Part shown: positions 33,220 through 46,700 of the stretch, in pieces | How positions within the stretch are numbered: position 1 is the stretch's first letter | Layout: every line of letters starts with the position of its first letter | Assembly (NCBI RefSeq): GCF_028476545.1 | Contig: NW_026732595.1 | Location: 62,001 to 126,000 of the forward strand | Direction: 5' to 3' | Length of the DNA: 64,000 bases | Source of the DNA: Physella acuta | Taxonomy: Eukaryota; Mollusca; Gastropoda; Physidae | Made by a program: the position numbers and the translations under genes | The notes under the pieces: generated by a model | What the model saw: the letters and a program-made list of their open reading frames with translations, nothing else | Database searches by the model: none | What the model was told of the DNA's origin: nothing

Positions 33220-33964
33220 GGGTAAAACTCCATTTTAGCATATTTTATTCCCCCCGCTTCACGTGCACCTCCAGTTGAGCGTATTTTATTATAAACACAA
33301 CCGAAACACACAAAAACCTTAGGAAAACACTAGATCTAGATCAACTTATTTTTTTATGAATGTGATTTTTAATTAGAAAAGGTAAAAAAAAACACAAAAA
33401 AGCAATCAAATTAAATATCGTTTGATCGTCAGTGGGAGAAAAATCCTTACACGGTTGCGGGTTCACCGTGAGTTCACATTGACTTTAATTATCAGCATAC
33501 GTCATAACTCTGGCAATCCCAATAGATCTAGCTGTTTGAAATTGTGTTGGCCTCAGTTTTGGGGTCATTGTAAGTTCATAAATATTTATTTAGGCCTATA
33601 GATCTAGTATCATTCCTGAGAGATACTTGTAACAATAGAAACTTAACCGCCTTGCAATTGTGAGTTACGTTTACGTACTTTACCCATCGCCATGAAAATT
33701 CTGACACATGGACATAGCACATTCAATATTCTAAATTTGGCTTTTTCTCAAGTTTTGACAAAAGTAAATTATCAAAATCTAAAAAGAAGTCAGTCTCTTT
33801 GTTTTTTTTCATTTTTATTCAATTGTTAAAACAAAAATACAATACAAATAAATAAATCGTGTTTTCCTAATGTTTTGGTGTGTTTCGGTTATTATAATAA
33901 AATACGCTCAACTGGAGGTAAACAAGCAGCGGAGAATAAAATACGCTAAAATGGAGTTTTACTG
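33220..33964. mobile_element. MITE with ~130-bp inverted ends (Tc1/mariner- or pogo-like)
   Basis: The left arm runs inward GGTAAAACTCCATTTTAGC, then ATATTTTATTC, CACCTCCAGTTGAGCGTATT, ACCGAAACACAC and TTAGGAAAACAC. The right arm read inward from 33964 has CAGTAAAACTCCATTTTAGC and the same blocks in order. The right tip CAGT abutting TA fits Tc1/mariner-type insertion; the left tip has decayed. No transposase lies between the arms. Part of the interior (CAGTGGGAGAAAAATCCTT at about 33431) recurs near 62880. Confidence 0.6.
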
Positions 33965-34030
33965 TACTGTGGTGTTCCAGGTCCAAACAAATTAAATAAT
34001 ACATAGTGGCGAGACCCTTGTGATCAACGT

Positions 34031-34174
34031 ACCCTCTAAGGGGAAAAGGCTAGTGTGGAACTTGTATTTTGTGTGCGCAGTGTTCTAAAAGTCTTATACA
34101 AGGATATATGTATCTTACAAAAGGACTGCGCGGCAGATTCAAAACTACTACGCAGCTAAGCGGGAACACTGTGA
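34031..34174. mobile_element. Short hAT derivative (family of the 15686-18093 element)
   Basis: The left end is CAACGTACCCTCTAAGG and the right end GCAGCTAAGCGGGAACACTG, degenerate inverted repeats. The subterminal GTGTGCGCAG and CTGCGCGGCAGATTCAAAACTACT blocks match those of the larger element. The 144-bp copy has no coding capacity, and its flanks show no clear 8-bp duplication, so it is old. It lies about 0.55 kb upstream of the WDR3 start. Confidence 0.6.
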
Positions 34175-34707
34175 AGAGTGAGATCTAGATCTAGTAAAGT
34201 GTGACACTCTGCAACTACTTTGATGACTAGAATTTAAAAATCCGTTTTAAAAAAAAAAGTTTGATAGCTTTTTGTCTGGGTACTTTGTCTGGATGTAATC
34301 TATTCGATAGTGAATTGTAGACTACTTGAAGAACTGAGATCTTTAGTAGCCTTTCATCTGGTGTAGGCAGAGTTTAACTCTGAACTAAAACATTAGTTTG
34401 AGTCATTGCATAGTTTTAATTTTGTTCATAAAGGGGGGGGGGGGGCGGGAACTTAACTGTGATGAATGAAAGCTTTGCAGATCTCACTGAAGCTCATTAA
34501 TAAAAATGGAGGTTTAACATTGCTATGCCAGACAAATGTTACTGTAATAAATTGACTTTAACTAGCACTAATTGTGAGACATGGTATCAAGACTTCAGCC
34601 AACAATTTTTAATGTACTAAATAAATTACTGGCCAAGAACTTCTAAGCTATTAGAATGTCTATTGTACCTATATTGTCAATAGTTGACAGTCTTTTTTCT
34701 TCTCCAG

Positions 34708-34725
34708 ATGCTGTATAGGAAATAA
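34708..34725 (+). promoter_or_regulatory. Five-codon uORF ending on the WDR3 start (TAATG overlap)
   Basis: ATG CTG TAT AGG AAA TAA starts immediately after a polypyrimidine-AG (TTTTTTCTTCTCCAG). Its stop overlaps the WDR3 ATG by one base. If the AG at 34706-34707 is a real 5' UTR acceptor, every WDR3 mRNA would carry this uORF, and main-frame translation would need leaky scanning or reinitiation. The coordinates are seen; the role is inferred. Confidence 0.4.
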
Positions 34726-37700
34726 TGGGTGTAACAAAACAGTATTTAAGAGTTGCGCCAGGTCCTGTGTTTGGCCTAGTAGCAAGTCAGAAGAGTAACC
34801 TGGTCATTTTAGCTGGCGAGAAAAATACTCTGTGTGCTGTTGGGGCCTGTGAAAATGTCTACCTCTGGGACCTAACTACTAAACAAAAGGTCAATATTAT
34901 TATATTTCGTTATTATTAATATTAAGCTTTTTAAAAATTATTTCTGTTTCCAAACTAAGCTATGTAGACATTAGTTAAGCTTTTTTTACTCCTGGTAGTA
35001 AAAAATACTATTTACAGTACTAAATATTTTTATAGGAGATTATTTGATTTACTGTCATTGATTATTGAACTGTTTTGTTTTGATCTAAATGTGGCCCGGG
35101 CTACTTTCCCTAGGTTTCTACACTAACTGGTGACAAGCACGAGGTGACATGGTTGGTGAAGAGCCCCATAGCCAACCACATGGCAGTCGGCTACATGGAT
35201 GGCACCATCAAGATTTTCAACCTTGATACCTGCCAATGTGAGGTCACCTTTCAAGGCCATAAAGCCTCTGTGACCTCTATGACGTATGACTATTCAGGCA
35301 TGAAATTAGCCTCAGGTTCAAAGGTAATATACTATAAATAGTTTGACAATAAATAGTGCTGTTGTTTTATATATCGTATTAACAATGACCAGTGTACACA
35401 TTATCACAGTATGGAGAATTAGACTTCAACATTTGGCATTACTCACAAATGAGAGCAAGATAAGTGTAAGAGTTGGTTAGTCAACTTGTTTTAATGAACA
35501 ACTGGTTCTTGTCTTAGGATACAGATGTTATTGTCTGGGATGTTGTCAGTGAATCTGGGCTTTACAGACTAAAGGGACATAAGATGGAGATAACTCAGGT
35601 GTCATTTCTCAAAAACAGAGAAATACTTGTTACAAGGTAGGTTTTAATTGTGGGATGTTATTGGAGATTTAGTTTATTGTTGTGTTGATATAATTTTGGT
35701 CATTCCGATGTTCTAGTAATTTAGTAGATCATCTTGTATATCATTGTTGTCACTTTTATGGGCTGGATTTTTAGATACTGATATGAATAAGGTTGTTGTC
35801 AATTTTATGGGCTGGACGTTTAGAATACTGATATATTTAAGGTTGTTGTCACTCGGATAGGCTGGAAGTTGAGAATATTGATGTTTTCAAGGGTGTAGCC
35901 CTAAGTTAGATGTTTGGTAAAAAAAAAATGTGTATGATTTCCTTACCTCTAACGTTGCTGTTTTTCTCAGTTCTAAAGATACTTTCATCAAATTCTGGGA
36001 CTTGAGAACCCAGCATTGTTTCTACACTGTGGTAGGCCACACAACTGAAGTGTATGGCTTCCTCCTACTGCGGGATGAGACACGCCTGGTCTCCGGCTCG
36101 GCTGACAGTGAGTTGAGGATCTGGGATATACACTATCTGGACTCTGAGGTCAGTTCCTAGAGCCACAAAATGTTTATATTGTTTTTCCTATTTACATGTC
36201 CCAGCCAAATATAATTGAGATTCTATTCAAGAATTAAATGTAGAATTATATTGTTGGCAGCAAGAAGATGAAAATGAACCAACAGCTAAAAGGCAAAGAA
36301 TGGAAGTTGATGATGCTGGTAGTGATGAGGACAATGATGAAGAAAAGACAGAAAAAGAAGCAATGGTATATTAATAAAACTGTCGTTTTAAAATATAGAT
36401 GTTACTTTCTAATGTTCAGGGACTTTTGAAAGTCAATCTTGTTTCTGGTAGCTTACTTATCAGCTATGTTTTATATTTTTGTACTATTCTTTTTTCTTAC
36501 TTGCTTTTTCTAGCTTATACTATTGAATATGTTTAGTGGTGTTATCCTGTTAATGATGCTGCTAGTATTTACTCATCTTGCCAATTGTAAGTAATGTCCC
36601 CTTTTGAACCTGACAATCCATGGGGCAAATGAAATAGAGTTCTCCTGTTGCTCTGCTTTTGGGCATATGAAGGGATAGTGTGGTCAACACTATACCCAGC
36701 GTTCTATGGATTTTCGGGTTAGCAGTTGTATGCTCTACCGTTCGACCATGCCGTCCTATTTACGTATCTTGCTAACTGTGTTGCTAGTATTGTTTACTGT
36801 CTTGCTTGTGTTATTTGCCTCTATAGCTTATATTGATTACTGTTGTGCTTGTATTGTTTACCGTCTTGCTTGTGTAATTTACCTTTATGCTGTATTGTTC
36901 TCAGAGGATACTGGTGTGCAAGAAGGTGGGGTCAGTGATGAGGCAAGGCAGAACAAGACTGGTCACTCTGTGTGTGGACCCTCAAGAAAAATTGCTTTTA
37001 TGTCATGTTAGTTTGTTTTAGTTTTTTAATGTTGTTTGGTTCACAATGTATGGAGACTGATCTGGCAATATTTTTCTCTTGTGTTATGTCAGTTTGGACA
37101 GACCTGTATGAATAGAATCACATTTAAACTTATAACTTACCATGGTTTGAGTCTAGCTTTACTGTTTAAAACAAACATGCTAATATCTATGATTTTGAAC
37201 TCAAGATATATAGAGAGTATCAATCTAATTTTGTACATGTGTTCACCTGATAACCTTTAGGGTACTGATAAAAATTTGGAAGTCTTTGAGTTGCCATCTA
37301 AAGATGATTTACTTAAACTCAAGGCAAAAAAGATCAAGAAACTACGCAAGAAGCATCTGTAAGTAGAAATCATAAGACTATTATTAGGAAAGTAATCTAT
37401 GTAATTAATTAAATTACAATTTGGTTAGCACAATTTATCATGGCCAAATAAATACCTTGAATTCTTAAAAGTAAATTTGGCTCTGGTCTGGTCCATAAAT
37501 GACATGCATACCTTATCTCTCTCATCACACATCATCCATTGGTCCAAACACCACCACCACATCTGTTATGTAACATTAACTGACGATCCTTATGCACCAT
37601 ATTTTTTCAAACAAAAATTGTGTTGTTTTGTTGTGATCAATCATACCTCTGCAACTAGTACAAAGTACCACTTCTTTCTTGCTATTGTGTTTCCTAGAAT

Positions 37701-40700
37701 ATGGTTTTTTACTGCAGGGAATCGGGACAAGAAGTGGATACAACCAATGTTACTTTAAAACTTGAGGATGAAATCAAGTTCGTCGAGACTTTTCGTTTCT
37801 CATCCAAACTTTGTTCTGTACACTGTACCATTGAAAAAAATAATCACAGGGTAAAACTATTTTTCTCTTAGTCTCCACCTGTAGAATCAGATGTTAAATT
37901 GTTTCACAGCTGTTCTACCTGTGAAATAATCATTTTAACACACTTTTGTTTTGTGCTCGACAGTTTTGCGTCTTATTTTCTAACAACAAGATAGAGACTG
38001 GAGTTTTCTCCTTACAAAAACATGAAGTAGAGATGAGCTCTGTCACACCATTGGCTCAGGCTGGACATCGCTCAGATGTGAGGACATTGGCCTTCAGCAC
38101 AGACAACATCTCCATATTGTCAGCCAGCGCTGAGGAGGTCAAGATTTGGAACAGGTACTAACAGATGTCTCACAAGTAGCTAATGTTCATTTGAGATGCG
38201 TTATAGTTTCTCATGTTGACTTGACACACATGCTAACCATGTTGACTTGACACACATTTTTAGTTTCTCAATGTTGACTTGACATGCATGTTATAGTTTC
38301 TCAATGTTGACTTGACATACGTGTTATAGTTTCTCAATGTTGACTTGACACCCATGTTTATGGTTTCTTAATGTTGACTTGACATGCATATTATGGTTTC
38401 TGAATGTTGACTTGACACCCGTGTATGGTTTCTTAATGTTGACTTGACATGCATGTTATAGTTTCTCAGTGTTGACTTGACACATGTTATAGTTTCTCAT
38501 TGTTGACTTGATACACACTGTATAGTTTCTCATTGTTGACTTGATACACACTGTATAGTTTCTCATGTTGACTATCCTTTGATGACTGGTTGATTTCCTC
38601 AGGGACTCGCTGCGGTGCGTGCACACTCTGCCTTGTGAATATGCCCTTTGCTCTCTGTTTGTCAGTGGAGACAGACATGCTGTCATTGGCACAAAGGTTA
38701 ACATTCTTTCACACACTTCTTAATTATTGAAACTTAAAGTTCACAAAAATTTAAAAAATCCTAGTTTCAAAATAAATTGTTAAACTTGTTTCAAACAAAC
38801 TGTCTTGGGGTATTTTAAAAATATATGTTCCAATTGATTTGGTAAAATTAATGCCTCTTCATTTTTTTTAAAAAATAGATGATTTGATAAAAACAAACTT
38901 GTTTTCAGAGTGGAAAACTGTTCCTGTTTGATATCAATCAAGGGGCGCTACTGGAGTCTATAGAGGCTCACAGTGGAGCTCTCTGGTCTATCACAGCTAT
39001 GCCAGATAAGGTTAGTAAACACATTGAGGTATTTGATGGCCATGGTAATCATATCACATAAACACATTGAGGTATTTGCTGACCATGGCAATCATAGCAC
39101 ATAAACACATTGAGGTATTTTCTGACCATGGCAATCATAGCACATAAACACATTGAGGTATTTTCTGACCATGGCAATCATAGCACATAAACACATTGAG
39201 AGATTTACTGGCCATGGTAATCATATCACATAAACACATTGAGATTTGCTAGCCATGGTAATCATATCACATAAACACATTGAGATTTGCTACCCATGGT
39301 AATCATATCACATAAACACATTGAGATTTGCTAGCCATGGTAATCATAGCACATAAACACATTGAGATTTGCTAGCCATGGTAATCATAGCACATAAACA
39401 CATTGAGATTTGCTAGCCATGGTAATCATAGCACATAAACACATTGAGATTTGCTAGCCATGGTAATCATAGCACATAAACACATTGAGATTTGCTATCC
39501 ATGGTAATCATAGCACATAAACACATTGAGAGATTTGCTAGCAATGGTAATCATAGCACATAAACACATTGATAGATTTGCTGACCACAGCAATCATAGC
39601 ACATAAACACATTGAGAGATTTGCTGACCACGGCAATCATAGCACATAAACACATTGAGGTATTTGCTGACCACAGCAATCATAGCACATAAACACATTG
39701 AGAGATTTGCTGACCACGGCAATCATAGCACATAAACACATTGAGGTATTTGCTGACCACAGCAATCATAGCACATAAACACATTGAGGTATTTGCTGAC
39801 CACAGCAATCATAGCACATAAACACATTGAGGTATTTGCTGACCACAGCAATCATAGCACATAAACACATTGAGGTATTTTCTGACCATGGTAATCATAG
39901 CACATAAACACATTGAGAGATTTGCTAGCAATGGTAATCATAGCACATAAACACATTGATAGATTTGCTGACCACAGCAATCATAGCACATAAACACATT
40001 GAGAGATTTGCTGACCACGGCAATCATAGCACATAAACACATTGAGGTATTTGCTGACCACAGCAATCATAGCACATAAACACATTGAGATTTGCTAGCC
40101 ATGGTAATCATAGCACATAAACACATTGAGATTTGCTGACCATGGTAATCATAGCACATAAACACATTGAGATTTGCTAGCCATGGTAATCATAGCACAT
40201 AAACACATTGAGATTTGCTACCCATGGTAATCATAGCACATAAACACATTGAGGTATTTGCTGACCACAGCAATCATAGCACATAAACACATTGAGATTT
40301 GCTAGCCATGGTAATCATAGCACATAAACACATTGAGGTATTTGCTGACCACAGCAATCATAGCACATAAACACATTGAGAGATTTGCTGACCACGGCAA
40401 TCATAGCACATAAACACATTGAGGTATTTGCTGACCACAGCAATCATAGCACATAAACACATTGAGATTTGCTAGCCATGGTAATCATATCACATAAACA
40501 CATTGAGGTATTTGCTGACCACAGCAATCATAGCACATAAACACATTGAGATTTGCTAGCCATGGTAATCATATCACATAAACACATTGAGATTTGCTAG
40601 CCATGGTAATCATATCACATAAACACATTGAGATTTGCTACCCATGGTAATCATATCACATAAACACATTGAGATTTGCTAGCCATGGTAATCATAGCAC

Positions 40701-43700
40701 ATAAACACATTGAGATTTGCTAGCCATGGTAATCATAGCACATAAACACATTGAGATTTGCTAGCCATGGTAATCATAGCACATAAACACATTGAGATTT
40801 GCTAGCCATGGTAATCATAGCACATAAACACATTGAGATTTGCTATCCATGGTAATCATAGCACATAAACACATTGAGAGATTTGCTAGCAATGGTAATC
40901 ATAGCACATAAACACATTGATAGATTTGCTGACCACAGCAATCATAGCACATAAACACATTGAGAGATTTGCTGACCACGGCAATCATAGCACATAAACA
41001 CATTGAGGTATTTGCTGACCACAGCAATCATAGCACATAAACACATTGAGGTATTTGCTGACCACAGCAATCATAGCACATAAACACATTGAGGTATTTG
41101 CTGACCACAGCAATCATAGCACATAAACACATTGAGGTATTTTCTGACCATGGTAATCATAGCACATAAACACATTGAGAGATTTGCTAGCAATGGTAAT
41201 CATAGCACATAAACACATTGATAGATTTGCTGACCACAGCAATCATAGCACATAAACACATTGAGAGATTTGCTGACCACGGCAATCATAGCACATAAAC
41301 ACATTGAGGTATTTGCTGACCACAGCAATCATAGCACATAAACACATTGAGATTTGCTAGCCATGGTAATCATATCACATAAACACATTGAGGTATTTGC
41401 TGACCACAGCAATCATAGCACATAAACACATTGAGATTTGCTAGCCATGGTAATCATAGCACATAAACACATTGAGATTTGCTGACCATGGTAATCATAG
41501 CACATAAACACATTGAGATTTGCTAGCCATGGTAATCATAGCACATAAACACATTGAGATTTGCTACCCATGGTAATCATAGCACATAAACACATTGAGG
41601 TATTTGCTGACCACAGCAATCATAGCACATAAACACATTGAGATTTGCTAGCCATGGTAATCATATCACATAAACACATTGAGGTATTTGCTGACCACAG
41701 CAATCATAGCACATAAACACATTGAGATTTGCTAGCCATGGTAATCATAGCACATAAACACATTGAGGTATTTGCTGACCACAGCAATCATAGCACATAA
41801 ACACATTGAGATTTGCTAGCCATGGTAATCATATCACATAAACACATTGAGGTATTTGCTGACCACAGCAATCATAGCACATAAACACATTGAGATTTGC
41901 TAGCCATGGTAATCATAGCACATAAACACATTGAGATTTGCTGACCATGGTAATCATAGCACATAAACACATTGAGGTATTTGCTGACCACAGCAATCAT
42001 AGCACATAAACACATTGAGATTTGCTGACCATGGTAATCATAGCACATAAACACATTGAGGTATTTGCTGACCACAGCAATCATAGCACATAAACACATT
42101 GAGAGATTTGCTGACCATGGTAATCATAGCACATAAACACATTGAGAGATTTGCTGACCATGGCAATCATAGCACATAAACACATTGAGGTATTTGCTGG
42201 CCATGGCAATCATAGCACATAAACACATTGAGATATTTGCTGGCCATGATAGCCATAGCGCATAAACACATTGAGAGATTTGCTGACCATGGCAATCATA
42301 GCACATAAACACATTGAGAGATTTGCTGACCATGGCAATCATAGCACATAAACACATTGAGAGATTTGCTGACCATGGTAATCATAGCACATAAACACAT
42401 TGAGAGATTTGCTGACCATGGCAATCATAGCACATAAACACATTGAGGTATTTGCTGGCCATGGCAATCATAGCACATAAACACATTGAGATATTTGCTG
42501 GCCATGATAGCCATAGCGCATAAACACTTTGAGGTATTTTCTGACCATTGCAATCATAACACATAAACATATTGAAGTATTTGCTGACCATGGCAATCAT
42601 AACACATAAACATATTGAGGTATTAGTCAGCTGTCACAAAAACAATTCTTTAGTTTATCTACGACTTGATACAACATCACCAAAAAGCCATCTACATACT
42701 CTCTAGGAGAGCTGATGTGAAATACAAGCTGGAGTTAAAAAATAAGCCCAATGATTATACAATGATCTATTTATAAAATTACTTTGATCCATGCCATTGG
42801 CACAGAGAGGCCTTATATCTGGAGGAGCTGATCATGAAGTCAAGTTCTGGAACTATGAGTTGGTCTCTAAGAACAAGGACAACGTGCAGCAGTAAGTTCT
42901 TTTTTCTTCTATATTTTGGCTTTCTGTCCAGTCATACATGACAGTTGACCTGGTGCCCAGTCATACATGACAGTTGACTTACTATTGCCCAGTCATACAT
43001 GACAGTTGACCTGGTGCCCAGTCATACATGACAGTTGACTTACTATTGCCCAGTCATACATGGCAGTTGACCTGGTGCCCAGTCATACATGACAGTTGAC
43101 CTGGTGCTCAGTCATACATGACAGTTGACCTACTAGTGCCCTGTCATACATGTTAGTTGACTTACTAGTGCCCAGTCATACATGACAGTTGACCTGGTGC
43201 TCAGTCATACATGACAGTTGACCTACTAGTGCCCAGTCATACATGACAGTTGACCTGGTGCTCAGTCATACATGACAGTTGACCTACTAGTGCTCAGTCA
43301 TACATGACAGTTGACCTACTATTGCCCAGTTATACATGACAGTTGACCTGGTGCTCAGTCATACATGACAGTTGACCTGGTGCTCAGTCATACATGACAG
43401 TTGACCTACTAGTGCCCAGTCATACATGACAGTTGACCTGGTGCTCAGTCATACATGACAGTTGACCTACTAGTGCTCAGTCATACATGACAGTTGACCT
43501 ACTATTGCCCAGTTATACATGACAGTTGACCTGGTGCTCAGTCATACATGACAGTTGACCTAGTGCCCAGTCATACATGACAGTTGACCTTGTGCCCAGT
43601 CATACATGACATTTGACCTGGTGCTCAGTCATTCATGACAGTTGAACTACTAGTGCCCTGTCATACATGACAGTTGACCTGCTAGTGCTCAGTCATACAT

Positions 43701-46700
43701 GACATTTGACCTGGTGCTCAGTCATACATGACAGTTGAACTACTAGTGCCCTGTCATACATGACAGTTGACCTGGTGCTCAGTCATACATGACAGTTGAC
43801 CTGGTGCTCAGTCATACATGACAGTTGACCTGCTAGTGCTCAGTCATACATGACATTTGACCTGGTGCTCAGTCATACATGACAGTTGAACTACTAGTGC
43901 CCTGTCATACATGACAGTTGACCTGGTGCTCAGTCATACATGACAGTTGACCTGGTGCTCAGTCATACATGACAGTTGACCTGGTGCTCAGTCATACATG
44001 ACAGTTGACCTGGTGCTCAGTCATACATGACAGTTGACCTGGTGCTCAGTCATACATGACAGTTGACCTGGTGCTCAGTCATACATGACAGTTGACCTGG
44101 TGCCCAGTCATACATAACAGTTAACCTGGTGCTCAGTCATACATGTTAGTTGACTTACTAGTGCCCAGTCATACATGTTAGTTGACTTACTAGTGCCCAG
44201 TCATACATGATAGTTGAACTACTAGTGCCCTGTCATACATGACAGTTGACCTGGTGCTCAGTCATACATGACAGTTGACCTGGTGCTCAGTCATACATGA
44301 CAGTTGACCTGCTAGTGCTCAGTCATACATGACATTTGACCTGGTGCTCAGTCATACATGACAGTTGAACTACTAGTGCCCTGTCATACATGACAGTTGA
44401 CCTGGTGCTCAGTCATACATGACAGTTGACCTGGTGCTCAGTCATACATGACAGTTGACCTGGTGCTCAGTCATACATGACAGTTGACCTGGTGCTCAGT
44501 CATACATGACAGTTGACCTGGTGCTCAGTCATACATGACAGTTGACCTGGTGCCCAGTCATACATAACAGTTAACCTGGTGCTCAGTCATACATGTTAGT
44601 TGACTTACTAGTGCCCAGTCATACATGTTAGTTGACTTACTAGTGCCCAGTCATACATGACAGTTGACCTGGTGCCCAGTCATACATGACAGTTGACTTA
44701 CTAGTGCCCAGTCATACATGACAGTTAACCTCACTTTTTCCAGAACAGTTGACCTTTTAGTACCCTGTTGTCCTGACCAGTCATCCACTTTATGTTATAC
44801 ATTTATAGTTGGCCTTTACTTGTAATCAACTGCTACGGATTAATATAAAAAGTTGAAATGTTTTTATAGGAAACTTTTAACATTGGAACATACAAGAACA
44901 TTAAAAATGGATGAAGATGTTTTGTGTGTGAAAGTCACGTAAGTAACAAACTATTCATGTTACTCTACTCTGTACAAAAATTTTGTGCTTTTTTTTTAAG
45001 TGAAGTTTTTTATTGTTTAAGTATTTTAATTTAATTCTATATACTGTTTTCCTTGGGTTATTTATGTGTGTGTCAAATTTTGATTTCAGCCCAGATTACA
45101 AAATGTTGGCTGTTTCATTATTAGACAGTACTGTCAAAGTGTTTTTTATAGACACCCTTAAGGTAAATAATCTTTACTTGATCCTGCTTCCTGTTGCACA
45201 GATATTGAACTTATTATACTTTCGCCTAATGCCAGGACCTAAAACTTTATTTTCCATGACTGTGTTGATGTCCCAGACTTACCTATCTCCCAGACTGACC
45301 TGTCTCCCAGACTTACCTGTCTCCCAGACTTACCTGTCTCCCAGACTTACCTATCTCCCAGACTTACCTGTCTCTTAGACTTGCCTGTCCCACAGACTTA
45401 CCAGTCTCCCAGACTTACCTGTATTTTCTTGTCCCTCTAGTTCTTCCTCTCACTGTATGGCCACAAGTTACCTGTCCCACAGACTTACCTATCTCCCAGA
45501 CTTACCTGTATTTTCTTGTCCCTCTAGTTCTTCCTCTCACTGTATGGCCACAAGTTACCTGCGCCCCAGACTTACCAGTCTCCCAGACTTACCTGTATTT
45601 TCTTGTCCCTCTAGTTCTTCCTCTCACTGTATGGCCACAAGTTACCTGTCCCACAGACTTACCTATCTCCCAGACTTACCTGTGTTTTCTTGTCCCTCTA
45701 GTTCTTCCTCTCACTGTATGGCCACAAGTTACCTGTCCCACAGACTTACCTATCTCCCAGACTTACCTGTATTTTCTTGTCCCTCTAGTTCTTCCTCTCA
45801 CTGTATGGCCACAAGTTACCTGTTGTCTGCATGGACATCTCATCAGACAGTACGCTGATTGTGACGGGATCAGCTGACCGTAACATCAAGATCTGGGGTT
45901 TGGACTTTGGTGATTGTCACAAGTCACTGTTTGCTCATGATGACAGGTAGTACATGTGTTTGTCTTACAGAACTTGCTTGTAACTTTGAGTTTTGTCATT
46001 TAGAGATTTACTTGTCTACAAAACATGTTATCTTGTTCAACATGTGTTCAACTGCTAGATACACTCATAAAGCCCTTTTTTGAGACAATTAAACATATCT
46101 ATATTTTTTTCACATAAAAGTGCTTTGTACCATCAAATATCCACTGTTCCCTAACAGTTGTTTTTAATTTTGTTCTTCCCTCAGTGTCACGTGCATACAG
46201 TTTGTCCCTAAAACCCATCTTTTCTTTTCTGCTGGCAAAGATAGAAAGGTCAAACAGTGGGACGCTGATAATTTTGAAAATGTTTTGACACTGGAGGTAA
46301 GCTGACCTTTGTACACACTGTTGTATTTTGATAGCCTGCAATACAAATCACTGATGCTGAGACAGATGTCTAGTTCCTGCTCTCTGTCTTTGGTTTGCTT
46401 GAAACAATAGTTTTAGTAGAACACAGCTTTGTTCTTATTTAAATTTCAAACTTGTCTTGGGTTTAGAGGACTTAATGAAATTTCTTTATAGGTAGTGAGT
46501 GCTGCAGAACTAATTAACTTATCACTGCTGTTTACTTGTAGATAAATTGAGAAAAAAAAGGAGAAAAAAGAAACAATTTTGAAAGGATATTGTGATTCTA
46601 GGGCTATCCAGAAAACTATAAAAAAGAAAATTAAATCAGGAGCCAAAACAAAATAAATTTTGATTCAGAACATCTTTTTAAATTCCTGGACTACCCAGAA

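Noticed and set aside
39014-42630. CCATGGTAA motif in each unit as an array of RFX X-boxes
   Set aside because: Only one half-site is present (no matching second RGYAAC half in most units). The copy number is explained by the tandem repeat.
39014-44735. Regularly spaced repeats as a CRISPR array
   Set aside because: The units are contiguous with no unique spacers, lie in introns of an animal gene, and vary by point changes as minisatellites do.
45457-45858. 133-codon frame of [20 protein letters not shown]-type repeats as a gene
   Set aside because: The frame is set by the 87-bp intronic repeat and is out of register with WDR3 exon 15.
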